This document shows, piece by piece, positions 30,625-41,030 of a stretch of 51,486 nucleotides of DNA. This stretch comes from Gamarada debralockiae (Eukaryota > Ascomycota > Leotiomycetes > Helotiales > Hyphodiscaceae). The notes under the pieces were generated by a model, which was not told the origin of the DNA, ran no database searches, and saw only the letters and a list, made by a program, of their open reading frames with translations. Location of the stretch: contig NXFV01000707.1 of assembly GCA_002803225.1 (NCBI GenBank), forward strand, positions 1 to 51,486, in the 5' to 3' direction. The translations under genes were made by a program, and so were the position numbers. Position 1 is the first letter of the stretch. Each line of letters opens with the position of its first letter.

Positions 30625-33600
30625 CTACTTGTCCTTCTGGAACCAGGGGAATTTCTTCTTCCCGAAGTCAACCGCCGAAGATGAGGATGAACTCTCGACC
30701 TGGACAGAGCGTTGGTAGATATCCTATCATCGCCATTAGCACGCATTCTCACCCAAAGAGCATCTTCCAAACAACCAAACGCTCACCTCATCATCAACCG
30801 GCATCCTACAATCCAAAATCAACTCTCTAGCATTCTCATGCTTCGTCAAATTCGGATACGGAACAACCTGACTCTTCATAATCGGCAGAATAACCTCACT
30901 CAACACCTCAAACTTCTTCCAGTTAATCCTTTCCCCATTCGCTCCCACAAACGTCCTACTCCCTTCCTCTGCAGAAACCAAATCCCGTCTATGCAGCGGA
31001 ATAAACGGGATTCTGGGCAAAGGGGAATTCTCCCATGCTAATCGGTAAGCAAAATGGGATTTTTGCGAACCCATGAGGAGCACGAGGCGCGCGAAACGTT
31101 TTTGGACGTCTGGCGGGACCAAGGCGCGAGTTTGTGCGAGTCGGTGGATGGCGCTTCCGTTTATTCCTGCGAGAACGGCGGCGAGGCCGTTGTAGTTGTT
31201 TAGTAGGCGGAGTTTCAGGGCTATCGTCATGAATTTCTCAAGCATTTGGGCGCGATGCTTCGCTTTGTCACGCATGAGGATCATGTTCGCGACCCATTTC
31301 GCAATATGGTTGAAATGGGAGACCATTCGTTCAACATTCGTTAGGGATTTGCATTTGTGTCTTTGCTCGAGAGGTAAGGAGACGTGACGCACGAGATCGC
31401 GGAGACGGATGGATGAGAACATTACCCAGTCAATGCGAGTCATCTCGTCGGCGAAGTCGTCATCGGATGTGTCCATGAAGATGTGGTAGCGGAATTTGGT
31501 GAGTGGGAGGTTGGCGCGCGGAACCATGGTTGCTGCTTCTCTTTCGTAGTCTTCGACGGTGTGGAAGGAGGGGGAGAGCGATTGAGTGGGTGACTCGGCT
31601 CGTCCTGAGAAGGTGGAATCTGCGTTGGATTCTTTGCGTTCCATGTCCTCACCCATTGCCTCCTCGTCTACGGCAAGCTTGTTCATCTCTTCCTCGATGT
31701 CACGGGGTTGAGTTCGTTGCCGGGTTGGGGAAGGGGGTGCAGATTGGGTCGTGCTGCCTGTCTCGTGGTCCACATCCGCGTCGGTACGGGCCCACCCAGT
31801 GTCGTCGTCCTCCACCACACGTAATTGCAGCTGTGTCCGCATCTCTTGGGCCGCAGCTGCAAAGACAGGATCGGCGGAAAGCCCAGTGATGAACTCATCC
31901 AGCTTGTTACTTGTCGAGGGACTTGCAAAGTCCCCAGGATAGGCCGATACCCACTTTGCGACGACAGTTACGATCCGAAGTTGGGTAGCAGCACGTGTAA
32001 GGTACTGTGTGTTTTTGTCGTCGGCAATTCGTTCCAAGCGACTGAGAATCGCATCAAAAAGCTCTCCGGGGGCAGCAAACTTTCTATATAAACAAAGGAA
32101 GATATCGGAGAAATTGTTGTCAGCTCTTGACATGTTCTGGCCCAGAAGCCTGTCAACGAGCTCATCAAAGGTAACACCCGCCACCTTAGCGGGCTTATCA
32201 AAGAAGCTGTCGTCATTTCGCTGAAGGATGGGTATGTCGTCAGAATATCGATATGAAGAATCGGCATCTGATTCCTCCATATCTAGGAACGAGTTATCTG
32301 GGACTTTGGTAGCCCCAGGTGATGGCATAGGCGAACGCGACTTCTGCCCCGGAGCTAGCTTTGGATCAGAAGAGTCTTGGAAACTGTCATATCGGAATGC
32401 TGGATGTGACGAAAGTGGTGGAGCTTCATGTGGATCGGGGAGGGTGAATTGATGAAGGTTGGTGCGGCCGTTGGGCCGCGCGAGAGTGGGCTGTCCTCTT
32501 CCAGAGACAGGAGGCGGTTGGGGAAATCCCCGGAGGAGGGAGTACTCGGAACTGGCACGGCTGTGCTTGGACTGTTGGCTCAGAGGTCTCGCGATGTTGG
32601 GATCTGGAGGCTTTTCAAGATTTGCCGAGGATGTGGCTCTTCGACGAGGACCGGGGGCTTCGACGGGATTAGCTGTGACCATGTTAACGTCATTCATGCA
32701 AACTCAACAGAAGAGGGTCCTGAATCATGAGTGGCCATCGTTGAAGTTCCAGAAGAAGCTGAAACAAGACTAAAAGCCCAACGTTGAAAGACGGGGCAAC
32801 CTGAAACAAGAAGCTAGAAATGCCGCGAAAGGACCACGAATTGAACGCACTGACTGACCATTTCGATTCAACATAATCGCCCTGAGCATAGACGAGAGGC
32901 ACAGCCTTGCACTTTCAGGGACACTGGAAGCAAATTTGACAGCCTCAACAGCGGAAACACAAGCAGCCTCCATGCCCTCCACGTTGATTTGGCGAGTATT
33001 TTCAGGGTTATCGCATTTGCAGGAAACAAGAATCGTGGGTAGAGACGAATTCACAAGGGCATCTAAGAAGTCAGTATGATGGATCTTGCATGCCACATAT
33101 ATAAGAAAAATTAAAAAAATAAGTTTCGAGCTCACTTAAAGTTTGTGGCAGTTCTATAATGCTCTCTCGGTTCATGACATCGTACAAAAGTAGAGCTCCG
33201 TCCATGCGGGGAACTATGTGGCCATTGATCTGTTTTGGCCATTGGATCTTCCGGTTTGGTATTATATCGAAGGACTCGAGGTCAAGTTCGATCAGGCTGA
33301 CCGTATATACGACATTATCGACCGACATTCGCACACTCGAGGCAATAGACGTTGGCAGACTTCGTAAACCAAGGGCCCGCTGAACCAATGTACTTTTGCC
33401 CACTCCAGCACTCCCAATTATTGCAATGTTGATGTCCGCCATTCCGCTTCTCGATTGGGGCTAGAATGACAACTCTGATCAGCAATGGTTCCTCCATATG
33501 TTTTCTAGGACTGGGAGGCGCACTGGAAGATTCACAGAATTGGAATCATCTGCAGATGGTCTTCTGGCTGAGCGTGGAGGTGGTTCTTCCGGTAGGTCTT

Positions 33601-33955
33601 CATCGTGCTGGTGCGAATATGTGGCAGACCTCAATTCTCTGGCCAGAGAAACCGAGTGCGGGGACTGATAATTCCTGAAGAACGGATCGTCTTTTATTGA
33701 AGCAACGGAGTCTCGATGACTATAGGCGTCGAAATCATCGTCGTCTGCCAGCAATTCTGGGTGACTGGTCACAGGTACCTGAGGGGCTGAGCTGGTCCGC
33801 GTTGCAAGGCTTGGTCTACTTGTGCGGGGGGTCGTATTGTTGGAAGTCGGCGAAGCTTTGGAAGCGCGTTCCCCATGGTGAGGATCTCGCGATGAATTGG
33901 ATGAGCGTGTGCGCTTCGACTTTGTGCGCGCGGGGAGGAGAGATACTTCGTCCAT
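30625..33955 (-). CDS. RasGEF with N-terminal GTPase-like domain
   Basis: Proposed minus-strand exons are 33512-33955, 33136-33460, 32859-33062, 30787-32702 and 30625-30723, about 995 residues. It should activate a Ras-type GTPase by nucleotide exchange. Residues 1 to about 148 are disordered, Ser/Arg-rich. A small-GTPase-like domain follows with P-loop GSAGVGKST (about 163-171), a DGALLLYDVMNRES strand and ILVSCKCD in place of NKxD. A second disordered region precedes RasGEF_N (VTFDELVDRLLGQN) and the catalytic RasGEF domain (about 570-815) with LTNVERMVSHFNHIAKWV, NGLAAVLAGINGSAIHRLA and FVGANGERINWKKFEVLSEV. The last exon gives a basic tail (KKKFPWFQKDK). Two points are uncertain. The donor of intron 1 may be at 33511 or 33523. 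The acceptor of intron 3 may be at 32703 or 32673; a third choice at 32759 leads to TGA at 32694-32696, which overlaps an ATG in the RasGEF frame. Confidence 0.85.
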
Positions 33956-36896
33956 TGTGGCCCTGAAGTATTTCAGTTCACTCCCTGGTCGATAAATTGG
34001 TCGATGCGTAGGTACCCAGCAGGATCCTGTCTAGTCGTCGGTAACTTGCAGCTCTGCTCGTTGAGCTGTAACATGCTGTGGGGGATAGGAGAGAGCTATA
34101 TCGAGATTATTCCATTGTATGTCGAGTCGGTTTCCGCATGTGAAAGTAGCGGTTGGTAAGGGAGTAAAAATTCCTAGTTAGGTGGCCTAATTGTCGATAT
34201 TGTGCACAGTACACTCAACTTTGATACGATGTGGAGTTTTGGTGGTTCCAGAGTTGGATTTATTTGGCTGGAGCGCGCGGGGCCCAAATTCCGCTCAACC
34301 AACGGCCCCTGGGGTGAGAATAGTCGGAATCGAGTTCCGTTGCTGAGGGTTGTGATGCCATGTGATATTTTAATTGGTTACCAGCCTTCAGCCCTTTTAT
34401 CTGAGCGGGAGCTGTAACAATTCATGCATTTTGATGCTCCGCCCATACCATATCCCTATAAGATATCTTCAAAAAGCAAAATCTCTCAGATCAACCGGTA
34501 TGCTCGAGGCCAGTCAGATCCTTTTCACGTGGTGAAGTGGATTATAACAGAGGATTGAGAGGAAGGAGACCAGTTTGATCGTCATGATTAACGGGGAATA
34601 GTCATCATTTCTTTTTGGTCTGAAGGACCAAAAGTAAGTAATTACCACGTGGGCGACGTCAAGATTTGCTTGGAAGGGGTCAAGCTTCCTGTCAAAGGAA
34701 CCTTCTGTGGTCAAGCGTCGAGCAGTCAAGAGGCACAAGCACGGGCACGAAGGAACGATCCCCCGAGTCCCCGAGGGGACACTGTCGGAGTCAGAGGTCC
34801 CGGCATGTGCAAATGCTTCTGCCTGCTATTGAAAGAACTGACAGTTGAGCGCCCTGAATGGGTGAGTATCAGTAAAAGTTCCGAGCACCATGGCCTGACA
34901 CCGTGTTAGTCTTCTCGCGAGGCTGTCATTGTCACAAGGCTGTGAATCAAACGTGACAAATGCCTGACTTCGAGTTTGATCAACACGAAGCCAAAGATAT
35001 TTATCATAGACGGGGCCAGCCCGGTCCATGAGTTGCATATGCAGCATGCCATCGTATGATACGATAGATGGCTTCGACGGCAAATCGAAGGAGGCGTTCT
35101 CGTTCGTTCTCTTGTGTGTCCATTCGGCTGGCTTGTTTCCCCTGAGGTAGCGTCGTTTCTAAACCCTTAAGAAACCTCATCTGAGATCGTATCGGAGCAT
35201 GACGTGCATTGGTTGGTATATAACGTCCCAAGGGAGAGGGCCCTTAAAATATGCTAATTGAAATGTTCCCCTTTTCTTGGGTCTCAGGCGAGCTGGACTT
35301 CAGGCTCGCCGCGAAGCAAACGGTGAGCCTTTCAGCCTGCCTCATTACCAAATGGCCGGGCGAGGTATGTAGATCTTAAGATCAATGATAATAATTGAAA
35401 CGAAAATAGAGACCGGAATAATCTAGGATAGAGTGACACGAGAGGACTCGTCTCTTCAGCGGAAAAGGTGACAAAAGAAAGGTACCTCCGAAGTATTGCT
35501 TTTGAAAAGACAATCTTTACCTGAAAATTGCATGGTGAATTGATGGGTGTACCTGCGCTGCGACACCAAACGGCTCGGGGAGATAAGAAGCGCAGCCACC
35601 AAACAAACCTGCAGAAAACGTGGTGCTTGCAGCGTACAGTAGAACAATGGGAAGGAACACTGCGAAGGAAAAATACCTACATCGTGTTCTTGTCCTCAGA
35701 GACATCTGTGGAACAGGAAGGCCAAATGCCGAAACTTTGAAAACACACCGCCAGCTCTGATCGAAAAGGAAGTGATCGCGTGGCCAGAAGATGCTCCAAG
35801 ACAGGACACTTGCAGAGCGAAATGCTCGTGCACCAGACACCAGTGCTCATGTCAAGCCCCTGCAAAGTCAAATTGGCAAGGTTCCCCACCAAATTTAACG
35901 AAATAACCCCGGACGAGTTGTGGGCAATCAGAAGCCAGAGTTAATTGCGATCGGCGTCTGGTCATGTCTCGAAGCGTGACCAAAAGTGAGTGCCAATTTG
36001 AAGACAACCAACCAACCGAAGAGAGCAGCTAGTTCTTGCCTCGGACCAGGAACGAAAGGACATCAAGCTTTACACACGGCTGATTCGAGAAGGACGAGGA
36101 GAGGAGGAGAGCCTCAACAAACTCAATTGCAATTGTTTCAATCACGGTGTACGATCTGGGATGTATGGATAAGATCAAAAACATGGAAGTTCCTGATGTT
36201 TACAACTACTGTATGTTTGTGCCTGCAATCAACCTTCATCCGCTTCCATTGATGGTCTGTTTTTGTGGCACGCGATATTCCCTTGTCACCGCCAATAAAT
36301 CACCAGACCAGCATCTGCTCACTTGTGTCCAGATTCGGCTTCATAACCGACTTAGTCAACGCCCAGTGCGTACCATCTCCAACCACGGTAAACCTCTTTT
36401 GGGCTTCTATCGACAAGGGACTAACCGTAATGTACTTCATGGATCTGCGTTTCCTCTTCCTTCTCCATGGCTTCAAGCCTCTTACTTAATCTTCTTCACG
36501 ACTCGTGCCCAACATCGTGCCACACTCGATGCTGCGCTGCACACCACCAGATCGATAGACGGGCAGACTCGAGTCTCTTAAAAGACTCGTACCGCTGCAG
36601 TCCCCCTACTCTGCTCAACCGAAACCCAACTTCACTCCTTAACTTCGACCGCGCTATTTCTTCTTGTCTGTAACCTTCACCAATGCTTTAAAGGAAGCAC
36701 CAGTCCAACTGCCGCGAGTCAAATCCAGAACTCCAACCACTGTGTGACTCGCAGAGCGCGTCCGATCTCTTCTTTGTCGAAGCTAACGAGCGCCCTGGTA
36801 GGCCTGCCACATACAGTGCCGTTATTTGTACATATCTACAAACATACATACATTCCCAATTTCCTAAGGCCTGGAATTCCCTCGATATTAAAGATC
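33956..36896. other. long intergenic region with small hairpins
   Basis: No gene is supported in nearly 3 kb. Short frames on both strands are mutually overlapping and lack motifs. Two perfect inverted repeats are visible: TTTTGGTC/GACCAAAA at 34613-34633 (5-nt loop) and GGCGAGC/GCTCGCC at 35287-35310 (10-nt loop). The 36590-36890 part is pyrimidine-rich and probably holds the promoter and leader of the next gene. Confidence 0.4.
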
Positions 36897-38132
36897 ATGG
36901 CTACAATAGCTACATTGCCTTTTGCAAAGGTGCCGAAAGGATATAATAAGGATTTCAAGGAACCTTCATCTGTACGTCACCCAGGCTTACATATTTCCTC
37001 CATAAACGACACTTAGCAAACCTCCCATTTTCACATAAACACTTATTTCAACCCTGGGAAAGAATACTTTTAACTCATTACATAGAAAACCACCCAGCCA
37101 ACTCGCTCAATGACACACCCCCTCCACGACCCCGCCAAAGCCAGCAATGCCAAACGCCGCGTCAAGAACGGCGAGCCCTTCGACGCTGAAGAACTCACCC
37201 GGCGATTGACTGCCTATGTCGCTGAGCAGAAGCTTCAATCTCAGCGGCGACGGGAGGCTAGAGCTGCGAAGGAACGAGCTGCTGCTCAAGCTGCTGGTCA
37301 TTCGGTGACTTCGCCTACCGATCCCAAGGCTCCTCATGACGCTGTCTATCACCACGTCCCCACCGTCGCAGCAGCAGCATTTCAACGCACTGCGACGCCA
37401 AACATCGTCACTACAGAAACGGTGCATAAACTCGCTGCTCCGGTCTTAAAGGCTGCGCTCAGCCCTTCAAACCCCGACGATACGTTCCCAAACCCCTCGA
37501 CGCATCTCACTCGCCAAAAAAGCACCCAGAGACCAACTACCAGTCTTCAGCGCACCGTTCTACAGGATCATGCAGAAGTAGAGAAAGAACGTATACGAAA
37601 CAGGAACCAATTCCAACGAACGCAGGCCCTAGAAGAAGCAGCCGAAGTCGACGAGTTACGGGACGTATACCGTATTCCTCAGCGCACCTTCAGCGAATTT
37701 GCGCATTTACGGAACGCGCTTGGGAAAGGCCATTCCAGACCCTTAAGTACAGGTGATGTGTTCTCGGACTCAGAGGATACGGACACGATGCCTAGTGAGA
37801 ATAGAAACGCGAGGTTGAAATCGCTGAGAGTAAAGCCGACGTATGATGGGAGGAATGATTGGGCGCAGAAGGAGGACGAGGACAAGAGTCCGGTGGAGAA
37901 GGAGGGGCGTCGGAGTGGGAGTGGAGGAGGGGGAAATGGGAGGACGGTGAAGGAGAGGGTCAGTGGACCGTTTTTGAGGCGCAAGGAAAGTGTTTGGGTG
38001 TTGATGGGGAAGAAGGAGAAGACAAAACAGGATGAGAGTTTGGTTGGGACGGGAATTGGGGAGTGTACCAGTCCGCCTCCGTTGGATGGGAAGAAGGGCC
38101 TGTTTGCGAGGTTTAAGAGGCATCCGAGCTAA
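36897..38132 (+). CDS. hypothetical fungal protein, basic and disordered
   Basis: Exons 36897-36971 and 37086-38132 join in phase 0 to 373 residues. The start MATIATLPFAKVPKGYNKDF is supported by the splice; an internal ATG at 37110 would shorten it. A charged coiled segment (LTRRLTAYVAEQKLQSQRRR, about 50-85) is followed by disordered sequence and a conserved-looking helix HAEVEKERIRNRNQFQRTQA (about 180-200), then LRDVYRIPQRTFSEFAHLRN. The C-terminal third is Lys/Gly/Ser-rich (RRSGSGGGGNGR) and ends GLFARFKRHPS. No signal peptide or TM segment is visible. I do not recognise a domain; it looks like a lineage-specific cytoplasmic or nuclear protein. Confidence 0.75.
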
Positions 38133-38710
38133 TGCGGTGGATTGCTGGATTGCTGGTATGTTGATATGCTTATGAGTGGATGATTTGCTATGATTTGCAT
38201 TGGGATGGTATGGCGCCTGGCTATCTATGGAAATAGAATCGCCGAATTTAAAGAGAAGATCAAGATCACACATACTTTCTCTATTTCGTTCATGTGTTCA
38301 ACCGCAGACTCGAACATTGTTATCGTTGGACAGTTTACAACAAATTAGTCAGTGAATGTCAGCGATTCAGCTGGATTCCACCTGAGGGCTCACCTGCCAA
38401 TCCTCCTCAGCTGGATATCAGCACTTCACAGGACAGTCTCTCACCATGTTTAGAAAAGTTAGGTTCATTATGACTTTTGATTTCCTACGATTTTGCAGCA
38501 TGCATCCCCAGGGTATCTCTAAAAGCAGAATCGCTCAATTCGACCCGTTGATTTGTAAATGCGCCGCCCATGAACTCCAGATCCCATGCATATGCCCCAT
38601 TCGCGGGCGTAACAATCGCTCAAAATGCATGAATGGTTCAAATCTCATCATCTCTCATCACCTGCCCGCTTCCATATCAGTCCATTGCTTCATCTCGCCA
38701 CCTCGCCACC
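38133..38710. other. convergent intergenic region
   Basis: I see only the 3' flanks of two convergent genes. The part next to 38711 is pyrimidine-rich. Confidence 0.45.
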
Positions 38711-39581
38711 TCACATCTCACCATCCAAAAGCGCCCTAACAATACTAGCATTCTCCCTCTCCAACTCCCGCCTAACCAACTCCTCAGCATCAACACCTTT
38801 CACAATCCTCAAAACCAACTCCCCATACTCCCTCACCCCCTCTCCATCCTTCCCCCATGCCTCTCTCGCCCTGTTAAGCGCTTCCCTACCCTTCTCCAAT
38901 CCCCTATCCTGGTTCCAAACTTTCTGATGATTGTGCTTGCCGGTCAACGTCTCGAATAAGTCTGGTTCAGGGTTGGAGGGTGGTTGCATTGCTGTGTGGA
39001 TTTGAGTGAGGTGGATGTGTAGTTTGGGGTAGTGTCTGAAAAGCGCGCGGAGTTCGGGGGAGGTGTCAAGTGCGGCGAAGGGGGATTGGAGATGTGCTGC
39101 TGCGGCTGTACCTGCTCGTGGGACGGTGGTGGATGGTTTGGGGGGCGCGGTGGGGAGGGGTTTGGTGATTGGGGGTGCAGGTAATGGGTGTGTTGCTTTA
39201 TGGATGGTGGAACAGGCGATGGAGCAACTTGGTGAATAGAAGGTCAGCTTTGGTTGCAATCCAAGGAGTGTTGAGGAGATGGGAAAGGAAGGGGAAGACG
39301 TACTATGGGAGGTAGCAACGTGAGCATTTGTATTTGAATTCCTTTTCTTTGCATACGCCGCATAGCTTTGGGTTTGCGATGTCGTTGGTGGGAGCCAATG
39401 AGGTGGGGAAGACTGCGACTGGATCTGATGCTGACTGTGTTGAGAGATCGACAGTAGATGGCGACTTGTGTTCAGAGTCGTTGTCAGGAGTGTCTGGTGC
39501 ATTGTAGATGCCATCTGGGACGTATAGAGTTGTATTTGCATCCTCTGCAACTCCCTCTTCGTCCAGGGTTTGGATCGACAT
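38711..39581 (-). CDS. HIT-type zinc-finger protein
   Basis: Minus-strand exons 39304-39581 and 38711-39227 (intron 76 bp) give 264 residues. The zf-HIT domain is complete across the splice: Cys74, Cys77, Cys86, Cys89, Cys94, Cys98, His102 and His106, in the order CGVC, KCSRC, YCSIAC, H, H. Such fingers occur in Hit1/ZNHIT3 and related factors that assemble box C/D snoRNPs or work with chromatin remodellers. The rest of the protein, a Pro-rich linker (about 108-135) and a helical C-terminus with FAALDTSPELRALFRHYP and ELVLRIVKGVDAEELVRRE, fits the fungal HIT-finger group, but the exact orthologue is unclear. The intron splits the Tyr codon just before Cys94. The gene is divergent from nfu1, 229 bp apart. 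Confidence 0.85.
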
Positions 39582-39810
39582 CGTCGTTGTTGAAGATTGA
39601 AGGTTTCGATGTTTTCAAAAAAGTTTCCGCCATCGTCGCGTTATGTACCAGAAGATCGCGGAGACACGGGTTTTCAGAGGCCGAGGTTGAGCCGGCCATT
39701 GGCGTCATTTCAGGTTTTGGCGATTACAAAGAGCTCGGTGTTGATTCAAAGTTTGCCTTTTTCAAAACAATCTACACGAGACATCTTTTCTCAAAGTTGT
39801 CAATTAAAAC
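39582..39810. promoter_or_regulatory. shared divergent promoter region, HIT finger / nfu1
   Basis: A 229-bp space between divergent starts must contain both promoters. No individual element was identified with confidence. Confidence 0.5.
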
Positions 39811-41030
39811 ATGGCGACAAGAAAGATCTCGCGGGCAGCAGCCCCTTTATTCACGAAGACACGACCAGCGAAACCTTCCCTCACTATCCGCCACCCAAGT
39901 TGTACTCGGAATGTGCACCAAAGTACAAGACTACCTGCAATGGCAGCGTCGAATGCGAGATCGAGACCGACGTTACAGCCTTTACATCAGCCTTCCAGTA
40001 TGCTGAAACCAGCTGCTGTGGGTGGCAGTCGAAGTATCTTCATACAGACCGAAAATACACCAAATCCAGACGCCCTTAAGTTCCTTCCCAACCATCCAAT
40101 CTTACCTCCTGGCCTCTCGAGCCCATTCCTCGAATACCTGAATCCGCGATCCACACTCGCTCCTCCGCATCCTTCTCCTCTAGCTGCGCAGCTTATGAAT
40201 ATCGATGGCATAACTTCCGTATTCTACGGCGCGGATTTCATCACCGTTACCAAAGCCGCAGATGTGAACTGGGCGCACATCAAGCCCGAAGTTTTTAGTC
40301 TCATCACCGAAGCCGTAACAAGCGGAGCACAGATTGTAAATATCACGGAGAACAAGGATGGAGAGCAGGGGCAGGAGGGAGGAGAGGAGGATAGTCTGAG
40401 TTATAATGAGAATGATAGTGAGGTTGTGGGGATGATTAAGGAGTTGTTGGAGACTAGGATTAGGCCGGCGATTCAGGAGGATGGCGGGGATATCGAGTTT
40501 AGGGGTTTTGAGGGGGGACAGGTGTTGTTGAAGTTGAGGGGAGCGTGCAGGACTTGTGATTCGAGTACGGTTACGCTGAAGAACGGGATTGAGGGGATGT
40601 TGATGCATTATGTACGTCCTCCCATGCCAAGATTGAACTGGCAGATGGATGAGGATTGGTATTGGTCTTGAAGAGTACAGAACTAACATTGAGACAGATC
40701 GAGGAAGTAAAAGGAGTCACGCAGGTCCTTGACCAAGAAGAAGAGATCGCTATGCAAGAATTCGCAAAGTTCGAGGAGAAACTGAAGCAACAGAAAGGAG
40801 CGGATGCAATTGGTATGTATTTTTCGAAGCAACTAATTTCTTCTTTGTTCAAATTCGTGAGCTCTCAGAGTATATTTTGGTTCAAAGAGCTTGTCTCAGC
40901 GTAGAGACAGGCTCTGGAACTCATAAGACGTCTCCTGGCTCTCTCTTTCTCACTTATTGAGCACATGCTGACTGAAATCTTCAAAGCTTCGACAGGAGGA
41001 AAAGGCACAATGGATTCGGTACCCGGTTAA
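39811..41030 (+). CDS. nfu1: mitochondrial iron-sulphur scaffold/carrier Nfu1
   Basis: Exons 39811-40611, 40698-40812 and 40987-41030 give 319 residues. Nfu1 passes 4Fe-4S clusters to mitochondrial targets such as lipoate synthase and respiratory complex subunits. Residues 1 to about 70 are basic and Ser/Thr-rich, a mitochondrial presequence. The Nfu N-terminal domain (about 75-175) starts IFIQTENTPNPDALKFLP and contains NIDGITSVFYGADFITVTK. An acidic, low-complexity linker follows. The NifU-type C-terminal domain (about 205-290) has RPAIQEDGGDIEF and LRGACRTCDSS with cluster-binding Cys246 and Cys249. The tail GKGTMDSVPG comes from the small third exon. Intron 2 (174 bp) is longer than average. 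A read-through version ending at 40671 is an artefact of not removing intron 1. Confidence 0.93.

Noticed and set aside
40571..40852. Minus-strand frame over the NFU1 C-terminus
   Set aside because: Antisense shadow of NFU1 exons 1 and 2.
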